From positions 1-7,179 of the forward strand of contig JAMOMT010000152.1 of assembly GCA_027066965.1 (NCBI GenBank): a stretch of 7,179 nucleotides of DNA, given 5' to 3'. Numbering within the stretch: position 1 is the first letter of the stretch; every line of letters starts with the position of its first letter. The notes beneath the pieces are model-generated. The model worked only from the letters and a program-made list of their open reading frames with translations. It had not been told where the DNA came from and searched no databases. Below are positions 1 through 4,543 of this stretch, piece by piece. Position numbers and translations under genes: made by a program. Source of the stretch: Archaeoglobaceae archaeon. GTDB lineage: Archaea > Halobacteriota > Archaeoglobi > Archaeoglobales > Archaeoglobaceae.

Positions 1-429
1 TGAGACCTCGTCCTCGCTTATTGCGGCATAAAATCTCAGCCTTTCAGCTCCTCTCTCTTTCAGCTCTCTGAGGTATTTTACTATGACCTCGTAGCTGTCT
101 CCCAGAACCAACAGCACTTCTCTGTTCTTTTCGTCTTCTCTGACCTTCTTTACGAGATCGGTAAAGTCTTTTAGTTTGTTAACGACCTCTATCAGTTCGC
201 AGCTCTCCGGGATGACTACTGCAGAACCGTCCTCCACTATATACGGGTCGTTAACTTCCATCTCACTTCTCAACTCTCTCTGCTCTTCTCTTGTCTTTGC
301 CGAGCAGAACACAACCGGAACTTTCCTCTCCTTTAACTCCTTCAGCTCTTTTTCGGCCTTCCTCCACTCGTAATTCTCGTCCAGTAGAGTTCCGTCGAGG
401 TCCGTGATAACGACTTTCTTTTCCTCCAT
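1..429 (-). CDS. mpgP: Mannosyl-3-phosphoglycerate phosphatase, N-terminal 143 residues (partial, runs off left edge)
   Basis: This HAD-superfamily phosphatase removes the phosphate from mannosyl-3-phosphoglycerate to give mannosylglycerate, a cytoplasmic compatible solute of hyperthermophiles. Translation of the minus strand from ATG at 429 stays open to base 1. HAD motif I is DLDGT at residues 10-14, where D10 would be the nucleophile and D12 the acid/base. Motif II is in FCSAKTREEQ (residues 41-50), with S43 as the phosphate-binding residue. VEDGSAVVIP (65-74) and LGDSYEVI (109-116) fit the cap region of the MPGP subfamily. The motif III lysine and motif IV acids lie beyond the edge, so completeness cannot be judged. 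It lies 89 bp downstream of mpgS on the same strand, the usual pathway order. The gap contains a weak AT-rich element (about 464-472), so a separate promoter is possible. No strong Shine-Dalgarno sequence precedes the ATG. The subfamily call rests on the motifs plus the mpgS neighbour. Confidence 0.9.
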   Translation of the reverse strand, partial: MEEKKVVITDLDGTLLDENYEWRKAEKELKELKERKVPVVFCSAKTREEQRELRSEMEVNDPYIVEDGSAVVIPESCELIEVVNKLKDFTDLVKKVREDEKNREVLLVLGDSYEVIVKYLRELKERGAERLRFYAAISEDEVS

Positions 430-518
430 GCTTACCACACTTTAAGCTTTTTTACGGGTGAAGCTCTTAATTCACAAAAGTTTGAGCAGAGAACAGACTG
501 TAAACTAAAAATTGAAGG

Positions 519-1697
519 TCAGTCCTCCTTGCTCAGCATCGTAAGCGTTTCCGAGTGATTTAGCAGAACCTCAACGAACTTCTCCACGTTCATCTTAGCT
601 ATCGGCGGGAGTACCCTGTTCTTTTTCAGCTCCCTCTCTCTTTTTATCATCTCATTCTTCTTTAACTCTTCAAGAATCTCTTTCCTTACCGTATCGTTGG
701 CGAGCTTGCTGTAGTATATCGTAGAAAGAGAGCCAAGCAGCATCTCCCTTATGTGTTCGTCTCCTTTATCCTCGTGAACGTGAGGGTTTAAAGTTTCTAT
801 CTGGTAAATTTCTATTCCAGAGTTCATAGCTTCTCTGAATTCCGTTTCACCCTTCCAGAACTCCTCAAGCAGGTAAACGAGTTGGTAAGGCTCAACAGAG
901 TAGCCGGTAGAGTGAGCCATAATCTCTGCAAGCTTCATCGTCATCGCGTGCTCCCCAGCGTTTCCTGTCTTTATTATGTTTGTCTCAAAACCAGTGTGTA
1001 TGGATATCAGCAGGTTGAGGAACCTGTTTGTTATCTCGCTAACTCTACCCCACTTCTTGAAGTAGAGCCTGTCCTCCATGACCTTTGGCTTGTAACGCCA
1101 GTGCAGTCTAACCATCGAGTAAGGAGTTTGGGAGATTATGAAGCCTGCAGCGTAGAGCCTTATGTACTCGTTAACCGAGCAGGGGATGTAGTTGTCGGCG
1201 TCAACAAAGCATACGTACTCTTTGCCGGTATTCTTTGCAAGTGTGAGCCCAACGACCATTCCTTCAGCCTTTCCGTTCCTTACGAATCCAGCGTCGTCGA
1301 GAATGGCGTTGTAGCCAGCTTCTTTAAAGGCGATCCCAAGTCCTGGATCTTTCTGGTGGATTATCGTGATCGGATGCCCGGTAACCCTGTGGAAATTGGA
1401 AACGATATCCCTCTCCATCCTGAAAATGTCGTTTTCTCCTCTCTGACTGTTTGAGACAACTATTATGTCGCATCCTATGGGAACACTCCTAAGAACTCCG
1501 TCCAGCAGGTGGAGCTTCTCGTCTTTTACAGGGATTATGACTACCATTCTGCTAAGCACATCATCCATTTCGTCCTTCGAAATACCCTTTAGTAGGGGGC
1601 TTTCAAATGGTCTCGACTCGAACTTCAAAACCTTCTGGATTTCGTGAATCTTGACACATCCGAATATCTCTGCGTGTTTAGGTAATTCGAGCAGCAT
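519..1697 (-). CDS. mpgS: Mannosyl-3-phosphoglycerate synthase (GT55 family)
   Basis: The enzyme transfers mannose from GDP-mannose to 3-phosphoglycerate, giving mannosyl-3-phosphoglycerate. This is the first step of the two-step mannosylglycerate pathway, metal-dependent and cytoplasmic. At 392 residues it matches the usual length of archaeal MPGS. A GT-A nucleotide-sugar fold begins at MVVIIPVKDEK (51-61). The metal-binding DxD is in FVDADNY, with D166 and D168. The acceptor-site region RLHWRYKPK (197-205) and the segment GFETNIIKTGNAGEHAMT (236-253) are characteristic of the family. NPHVHEDKGDEH (304-315) carries the C-terminal histidines expected to complete the metal site. The start at 1697 is supported by a TATA box about 26 bp upstream, which places transcription initiation at or next to the ATG (leaderless). 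No Shine-Dalgarno sequence is present. mpgP follows on the same strand. Expression is probably stress-responsive (inference from the pathway, not seen in the sequence). Confidence 0.95.
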   Translation of the reverse strand: MLLELPKHAEIFGCVKIHEIQKVLKFESRPFESPLLKGISKDEMDDVLSRMVVIIPVKDEKLHLLDGVLRSVPIGCDIIVVSNSQRGENDIFRMERDIVSNFHRVTGHPITIIHQKDPGLGIAFKEAGYNAILDDAGFVRNGKAEGMVVGLTLAKNTGKEYVCFVDADNYIPCSVNEYIRLYAAGFIISQTPYSMVRLHWRYKPKVMEDRLYFKKWGRVSEITNRFLNLLISIHTGFETNIIKTGNAGEHAMTMKLAEIMAHSTGYSVEPYQLVYLLEEFWKGETEFREAMNSGIEIYQIETLNPHVHEDKGDEHIREMLLGSLSTIYYSKLANDTVRKEILEELKKNEMIKRERELKKNRVLPPIAKMNVEKFVEVLLNHSETLTMLSKED

Positions 1698-1720
1698 TGA
1701 ACTAATTTAATTAAAGGAGA

Positions 1721-1728
1721 ATATAAAG
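1721..1728 (-). promoter_or_regulatory. TATA box of mpgS, leaderless arrangement
   Basis: On the minus strand the sequence reads GAAAACCTTTATAT just before the gene: a purine-rich BRE-like stretch followed by the TATA-like box CTTTATAT. Its centre is about 27 bp from the ATG at 1697. In archaea transcription starts about 25-28 bp downstream of the TATA centre, so the mRNA would begin at or within a base or two of the start codon. This agrees with the absence of a Shine-Dalgarno sequence. Seen directly: box and spacing. Inferred: activity. Confidence 0.65.
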
Positions 1729-1754
1729 GTTTTCTGAAATAATCTCGCAACGCG

Positions 1755-1864
1755 TTTTTGCAGTCCTTAATTTCTCAAACTTTGGGGTTGTTAATTAAAT
1801 ACGTTCCCTGTAAGCTATCTTCGCAGGTGTGTTTCTGTTAAGTCATTTTCAGGGACTGCAAAAA
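1755..1864. repeat. Perfect 12-bp inverted repeat spanning the divergent mpgS/yhbY intergenic region
   Basis: The left arm TTTTTGCAGTCC (1755-1766) is the exact reverse complement of the right arm GGACTGCAAAAA (1853-1864), with 86 bp between. Read outward, the same GGACTGCAAAAA motif points toward each gene. The right arm abuts the yhbY TATA element, and the left arm lies about 27 bp upstream of the mpgS TATA box. The arms could be paired binding sites for one regulator or a promoter-proximal element shared by both units. Function is unknown. Confidence 0.7.
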
Positions 1865-1872
1865 GTTATTAA
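1861..1872 (+). promoter_or_regulatory. TATA box of the yhbY-rps19e operon, leaderless arrangement
   Basis: The AT-rich element AAAAGTTATTAA lies immediately upstream of the first gene, centred about 28 bp before the ATG at 1896. That spacing predicts a transcript beginning at or almost at the start codon. No Shine-Dalgarno sequence precedes this ATG, unlike the downstream genes of the operon, which fits a leaderless lead gene. The right arm of the 12-bp inverted repeat overlaps the BRE position, so a regulator bound there could interfere with TFB/TBP. Confidence 0.6.
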
Positions 1873-1895
1873 CCTCTCTCTCATCCTGGCAAATT

Positions 1896-2162
1896 ATGTC
1901 GAAAGTAGCCATCAATAACTCGAAGAGGAGGAAGGATAAGAAATATGTGGTAACCGTAAACGTCGGCAAAAAAGGTCTTACGGAAAGCTTAATAAACGAG
2001 ATTAACCTGCAGCTTGAGAAGCGTGGAGTGGTAAAAGTCAGGATGCTCCGCAGCTTCAGAGGCGATGCTGACAGGAGAGAGCTCGCCAGAATGATCGAGA
2101 AGAGAGTTAGAGGCGAGCTCGTTGACCTCAGAGGTTTCGTGTTAACGCTCAAGAAGGGGTGA
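1896..2162 (+). CDS. YhbY/CRM-domain RNA-binding protein (KH-like), archaeal form
   Basis: This 88-residue protein is a stand-alone CRS1/YhbY (CRM) domain, an IF3-C-like fold that binds RNA. Bacterial YhbY associates with pre-50S particles, so a role in large-subunit assembly is likely here (known family, inferred role). The signature GxxG-type loop is VGKKGLTE (residues 23-30), followed by the helix SLINEINLQLEKRG and the strand VVKVRML (45-51). The C-terminal REL-R-IEKRV-GELVDLRGFVLTL pattern (61-85) is typical. A basic N-terminal stretch (SKRRKDKK, 9-16) precedes the domain. It is the first gene of the translation cluster. Its TGA overlaps the Shine-Dalgarno sequence of rps19e, implying tight cotranscription. 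Archaeal genomes often place an RNase P subunit (Rpp21) next to this gene, and none is present here. Confidence 0.85.
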   Translation: MSKVAINNSKRRKDKKYVVTVNVGKKGLTESLINEINLQLEKRGVVKVRMLRSFRGDADRRELARMIEKRVRGELVDLRGFVLTLKKG

Positions 2163-2163
2163 T
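2158..2163 (+). promoter_or_regulatory. Shine-Dalgarno sequence deciding the rps19e start
   Basis: GGTGAT is an exact complement of the ATCACC segment at the 3' end of archaeal 16S rRNA. It sits 4 bases before the GTG at 2168. It also overlaps the possible upstream GTG at 2159, which makes that earlier codon an implausible start. It includes the stop codon of the preceding gene (2160-2162). Confidence 0.8.
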
Positions 2164-2167
2164 TTGC

Positions 2168-2617
2168 GTGGCGACAGTGTATGATGTCCCTCCCGACATG
2201 CTGATTCAGAGGGTCGCTGAAAAGCTGAAGGAGATGGAGGAGATTAAACCTCCGGAGTGGGCGGTTTACGTGAAGACGGGAGTTCACAAGGAACGCTCTC
2301 CCGAGCAGGACGACTGGTGGTACGTTAGAGCTGCGGCAATACTCAGAAAGGTTTACATAAACCAGCCCGTGGGTATAGAGAGGCTCAGAACGGCTTATGG
2401 TGGCAGGAAGAACAGGGGTGTGAAGCCCGAGAAGTTCAGGAAGGGAAGCGGATCAATAGTAAGGAAGGCCCTCCAGCAGCTTGAAAAAGCGGGGCTCGTG
2501 AAGAAGACGGATAAGGGCAGAGTTGTAACACCTCAGGGCAAAGCTTTGCTTGACAAAACTGCAGCAGAGATCAAGAAGGAACTCGTCAACGAGATACCTG
2601 CTCTTGCGAAGTACTGA
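2168..2617 (+). CDS. rps19e: Small-subunit ribosomal protein S19e (eS19)
   Basis: This is a 30S ribosomal protein shared by archaea and eukaryotes but absent from bacteria; in eukaryotes eS19 is needed for maturation of the small-subunit rRNA. From GTG 2168 the protein is 149 residues and begins MATVYDVP, the normal archaeal N-terminus. A longer in-frame start at 2159 would add only three residues and would place the Shine-Dalgarno sequence inside the gene. Family hallmarks run in order: PPEWAVYVKTGVHKER, DDWWYVRAAAILRKVY, then the RLRTAYGGRKNRG segment. A winged-helix-like C-terminal part follows (IVRKALQQLEKAGLVKK, then RVVTPQGKALLD). The gene follows yhbY with overlapping signals and precedes the PDCD5 gene by 35 bases. 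Identification is secure. Confidence 0.97.
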   Translation: MATVYDVPPDMLIQRVAEKLKEMEEIKPPEWAVYVKTGVHKERSPEQDDWWYVRAAAILRKVYINQPVGIERLRTAYGGRKNRGVKPEKFRKGSGSIVRKALQQLEKAGLVKKTDKGRVVTPQGKALLDKTAAEIKKELVNEIPALAKY

Positions 2618-2620
2618 GCA

Positions 2621-2630
2621 AAATATTAAT
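2621..2630 (+). promoter_or_regulatory. Possible internal promoter before the PDCD5 gene
   Basis: AAATATTAAT lies in the short gap after rps19e, centred about 27 bp before the ATG at 2653. This is the same spacing seen for the two leaderless promoters elsewhere in the window. It could let pdcd5 and the downstream ribosomal genes be transcribed separately. A GTGAT Shine-Dalgarno-like sequence (2644-2648) also serves the same start, so readthrough translation needs no internal promoter. Confidence 0.35.
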
Positions 2631-2652
2631 TGATAGAAAGAGAGTGATGAAC

Positions 2653-2994
2653 ATGGATGCCGACGAGCTAGAGGAAATCAGGAGAAGGAAGCTGATGGAA
2701 CTTCAGGCTCAGAGGGAAAAGGAGCTCGAGGACCTCCAGAGACAGCAAGAAATGCAGAGGCAGCTTGAGGCTCAGAAGAAAGCCATACTTAGGGCAATCC
2801 TCGAGCCGGAAGCGAGGGAGAGACTTGCGAGGGTTAAGCTCGCTTATCCGGATGTTGCTGAAGCTGTAGAAAACCAGCTCGTTTACCTCGCTCAGTCCGG
2901 GAGGATAACGACCAAGATAACTGACGAGATGCTGAAAGAGATTTTGAAGAGGGCTATGCCCAAGAAGAGGGAGCCCAGAATAATTAGGAAGTAG
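2653..2994 (+). CDS. PDCD5-like DNA-binding protein (TFAR19 family)
   Basis: This 113-residue protein belongs to the archaeal PDCD5/TFAR19 family: small, helical, highly charged proteins. In archaea they are annotated as double-stranded DNA-binding, with no firm physiological role known. The N-terminal half (2-45) is a long charged helix rich in E, R, K and Q. The conserved core is AILRAILEPEARERLARVKLAYPDVAEAVENQLVYLAQSGRI, followed by ITDEMLKEIL and a basic tail ending MPKKREPRIIRK. The ATG at 2653 gives the family-typical MDADELEEIRRRK start; in-frame GTG 2644 and ATG 2647 overlap the GTGAT Shine-Dalgarno-like bases and are less likely. The gene lies between rps19e and rpl39e, its usual archaeal neighbourhood, which hints at a translation-linked role (inference). 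Confidence 0.93.
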   Translation: MDADELEEIRRRKLMELQAQREKELEDLQRQQEMQRQLEAQKKAILRAILEPEARERLARVKLAYPDVAEAVENQLVYLAQSGRITTKITDEMLKEILKRAMPKKREPRIIRK

Positions 2995-3012
2995 TTTAGA
3001 GGTGAGAGTTTC

Positions 3013-3165
3013 ATGGGGAAGAAGACCGTTGGCGTTAAAAAGAGGCTGGCAAAGTTCTACAAGCAGAACAGGAGATGCCCCGTCTGGGTAACTCTCAAAA
3101 CGAACAGGAGAGTTTACGGCAGTCCAAAGAGGAGGAACTGGAGGAGTAAGAAGCTTAAAGTCTAA
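3013..3165 (+). CDS. rpl39e: Large-subunit ribosomal protein L39e (eL39), 50 residues
   Basis: This very short basic protein of the 50S subunit lines the polypeptide exit tunnel in archaea and eukaryotes. The 50 codons give the diagnostic pattern MGKKTVGVKKRLAK, QNRRCPVWVTLKTNR, then SPKRRNWRSKKLKV. The ATG at 3013 is preceded by GGTGA (3001-3005) at a 7-base spacing, a strong archaeal Shine-Dalgarno sequence. It starts 18 bases after the PDCD5 stop and ends 15 bases before the L31e ATG, clearly within one operon. Genes this small are often missed by length cut-offs. C22 sits where many family members have valine or another small residue (from memory of the family). Confidence 0.97.
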   Translation: MGKKTVGVKKRLAKFYKQNRRCPVWVTLKTNRRVYGSPKRRNWRSKKLKV

Positions 3166-3180
3166 TTGGAGGGGGTTTTT

Positions 3181-3447
3181 ATGGCGGATATCGTCGTTGA
3201 GAGAATTTACACGCTCAGACTAAAGCACAAGATGAAGAAGTATCCGAGGTGGCTCAGGTCGAAAAAGGCCGTTAAGTACGTCAGAAGGTTCCTCGCGAGG
3301 CACATGAAGACTGAGGAGGACAAGGTGAGGATAGACGCGAGCATAAACGAGAAGATATGGGAGAGAGGAGCTCAGAAGCCGCCTTCGAAGATAAGGGTTA
3401 GGGCCGTCAAGTTCGACGACGGCGTTGTAGAAGCTGAACTCGCTTAA
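3181..3447 (+). CDS. rpl31e: Large-subunit ribosomal protein L31e (eL31)
   Basis: This 50S protein sits at the rim of the polypeptide exit tunnel in archaea and eukaryotes, near where chaperones and SRP dock. The 88 residues match the family: VERIYTLRL at the start, KYPRWLRSKKAVKYVRRFLARHMK in the middle, then IDASINEKIWERGAQKPPSKIRVRAVKFDDGVVEAEL. The ATG at 3181 is chosen because GGAGGGGG (3168-3175) forms a strong Shine-Dalgarno sequence 5 bases upstream. The in-frame TTG at 3166 precedes that signal and is rejected. It follows rpl39e directly. Downstream are two T-runs before eif6. Confidence 0.97.
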   Translation: MADIVVERIYTLRLKHKMKKYPRWLRSKKAVKYVRRFLARHMKTEEDKVRIDASINEKIWERGAQKPPSKIRVRAVKFDDGVVEAELA

Positions 3448-3450
3448 CTC

Positions 3451-3470
3451 TTTTTTAAACACAACTTTTT
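3451..3470 (+). terminator. Two U-tracts between rpl31e and eif6, possible partial terminator
   Basis: The 44-base gap holds T6 (3451-3456) and T5 (3466-3470). Archaeal RNA polymerase can terminate at U-tracts without a strong hairpin, so some transcripts may end here and leave eif6 less expressed than the ribosomal genes. No clear stem precedes the tracts. The TTTTTTAAAC stretch could alternatively serve as a weak TATA box for eif6, though the predicted start would fall within the eif6 Shine-Dalgarno sequence. Confidence 0.35.
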
Positions 3471-3491
3471 CACCCTTTAAGGTGTAGCGTC

Positions 3492-4154
3492 ATGGGGGTG
3501 CAGCTGTCTATCAGAGGTAACCCGATGATTGGACTCTACGTGAGAGCTACCGAGGAGTTTGCAGTCGTCGGCGTTAGGGATAAAGCAGTCATTGAAGTCA
3601 TAAGGGACGAGCTCAACGTTGACGTCGTTGCTACGACCGTTGCGGGGAGTGAGCTCGTAGGGGCGATGGTGGCTGCAAACTTTAACGGGATTCTTGTCTG
3701 CAAGCACGCTCTCTCAAAAGAGCTCGAGTTGATGAGCAAAGTTGCTGACGTTTATGTGGTCGAAACTGACATGACCTGCCTCGGAAATGTTATTTGTGCG
3801 AACGACAGGGGAGCGATAATTCACCCCGAGGCTGACGGGGAGATCGAGAGGGCCGTTGCTGAAAAACTTGGAGTTGAGGTTGTGAGGGGAACGGTCGGAG
3901 GTATAAAGACAGTTGGAATGGCTGCTGCGGTTACGAACAGGGGAGGGTTGCTGCATCCGAATGCAAACGACTGGGAAGTAAGGAAGATAGAGAGAGTTCT
4001 TGGAATAGAGACGGAGAAGGGGACAGTTAACTTCGGTCAGGACATGGTCGGGGCTGGAGTTGTGGCAAACTCAAAGGGCTACGTGGTTGGAGACGACACT
4101 ACCGGTTTCGAGCTCGGAGTTCTTGAACAGGCTCTCGGTTTCGTTGAGTGGTAG
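3492..4154 (+). CDS. eif6: Translation initiation factor aIF6 (ribosome anti-association factor)
   Basis: aIF6 binds the 50S subunit and blocks premature joining with 30S; the eukaryotic homologue also acts in 60S biogenesis. The 220 residues match the family length. The five-fold pseudo-repeat (pentein) is visible as recurring segments: NPMIGLYVRATEEFAVVG (10-27), LVGAMVAANFNGILV, CLGNVICANDRGAIIHPEA, TVGMAAAVTNRGGLLHPNA and VGAGVVANSKGYVVGDDTTG. The ATG at 3492 is preceded by GGTG (3481-3484) at a 7-base spacing. It lies 44 bases after rpl31e, the standard archaeal order. About 190 bases and a new promoter separate it from rpl18a, so it is probably the last gene of its unit. Confidence 0.97.
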   Translation: MGVQLSIRGNPMIGLYVRATEEFAVVGVRDKAVIEVIRDELNVDVVATTVAGSELVGAMVAANFNGILVCKHALSKELELMSKVADVYVVETDMTCLGNVICANDRGAIIHPEADGEIERAVAEKLGVEVVRGTVGGIKTVGMAAAVTNRGGLLHPNANDWEVRKIERVLGIETEKGTVNFGQDMVGAGVVANSKGYVVGDDTTGFELGVLEQALGFVEW

Positions 4155-4197
4155 GTTGTGAGTCGTAGCGAAAGTAAAAAACAGTTTGCAGTTTGAT

Positions 4198-4220
4198 GTT
4201 GCTAACAACCGTTAACAATG
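4198..4220 (+). repeat. Short repeat cluster upstream of the rpl18a promoter
   Basis: AACAA occurs twice exactly 10 bp apart (4204-4208 and 4214-4218), so the copies face the same side of the helix. The first copy is part of GTTG-CTAA-CAAC (4198-4209), a small hairpin-like inverted repeat, and GTTAAC (4211-4216) is a palindrome. The cluster ends about 31 bp upstream of the TATA box at 4251-4259. This is where an archaeal upstream activator or repressor could bind, but no regulator is identified. Confidence 0.3.
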
Positions 4221-4250
4221 TCGCAATGACTGGAGAAGCAGCAGCAAACA

Positions 4251-4259
4251 TTTTATAAT
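4251..4259 (+). promoter_or_regulatory. Strong TATA box for the rpl18a-pfdA-ftsY unit
   Basis: TTTTATAAT is close to the archaeal TATA consensus and is the best such element in the window. Transcription should begin near 4280-4282, leaving a leader of about 65 bases before the rpl18a ATG at 4347. The GCAAACA just upstream occupies the BRE position. This divides the cluster into two units after eif6. Confidence 0.7.
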
Positions 4260-4280
4260 TGGGGAAGTTAATCTCGTCAG

Positions 4281-4309
4281 CTCCGGCTGAGTGTTGTGGG
4301 ATGAAGGAG
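4281..4309 (+). promoter_or_regulatory. Candidate 5'-leader hairpin of rpl18a with box D/C-like loop
   Basis: CTCC (4281-4284) can pair with GGAG (4306-4309). The loop side carries CTGA (4287-4290) and GATGA (4300-4304), which resemble boxes D and C of a kink-loop recognised by the archaeal protein L7Ae. The hairpin would form at the extreme 5' end of the predicted transcript. The stem is only 4 bp, with two purine-purine mismatches above it, and the L3 position is G rather than U. CTCC could alternatively pair with the rpl18a Shine-Dalgarno GGAG (4334-4337). This is speculative. Confidence 0.2.
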
Positions 4310-4346
4310 AAAAGGTTGGCGTGAAACTGGAAAGGAGGGTCGGAAA

Positions 4347-4529
4347 ATGTACGAGGTCAGAGGATTTTTCAGGATCGGTAAGGAGTGGAGGAAGTTCACG
4401 AAGGTCGTGAGTGCACACAACGAGAGGTTCGCGATAGAAAAAACGTACTCGATTCTCGGTAGCAACCACAAGGTAAAGAGAAACCTCATAAAAATCGAGG
4501 AAGTGAAAAAGCTGGAGAGTGCCAGCTAA
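4347..4529 (+). CDS. rpl18a: Large-subunit ribosomal protein LX / L18Ae (eL20)
   Basis: This 60-residue protein is the short archaeal form of eukaryotic L18A (eL20), a 50S component also called LX. Diagnostic segments are YEVRGFFRIGKEWRKFTKVV (2-21), AHNERFAIEKTYSILGSNHKVKR (23-45) and NLIKIEEVKKL at the end. GGAGGG (4334-4339) gives a strong Shine-Dalgarno sequence 7 bases before the ATG. It leads a transcription unit with its own TATA box and a leader of about 65 bases, and its stop codon lies 14 bases before the pfdA start. The leader may be structured. Confidence 0.95.
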   Translation: MYEVRGFFRIGKEWRKFTKVVSAHNERFAIEKTYSILGSNHKVKRNLIKIEEVKKLESAS

Positions 4530-4543
4530 CTGTGGTGAGACGA

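Noticed and set aside
176..373. 65-codon open frame on the plus strand near the left edge
   Set aside because: Antisense to the phosphatase gene, whose HAD motifs are clear on the other strand.
882..1454. 190-codon open frame on the plus strand opposite mpgS
   Set aside because: It lies wholly antisense to a secure enzyme gene, has no promoter or Shine-Dalgarno sequence, and its product resembles no family I recognise.
1838..2287. 149-codon open frame on the minus strand over yhbY and rps19e
   Set aside because: Antisense to two conserved genes, Ser/Leu/Phe-rich as expected for the complement of purine-loaded coding DNA.
2644..2695. C/D-box sRNA candidate: GTGATGA at 2644-2650 and CTGA at 2692-2695
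   Set aside because: The C-box match coincides with the Shine-Dalgarno/start region of pdcd5, where GTGATG is expected anyway. The D-like CTGA is inside codons, and no convincing D'/C' pair or terminal stem was found.
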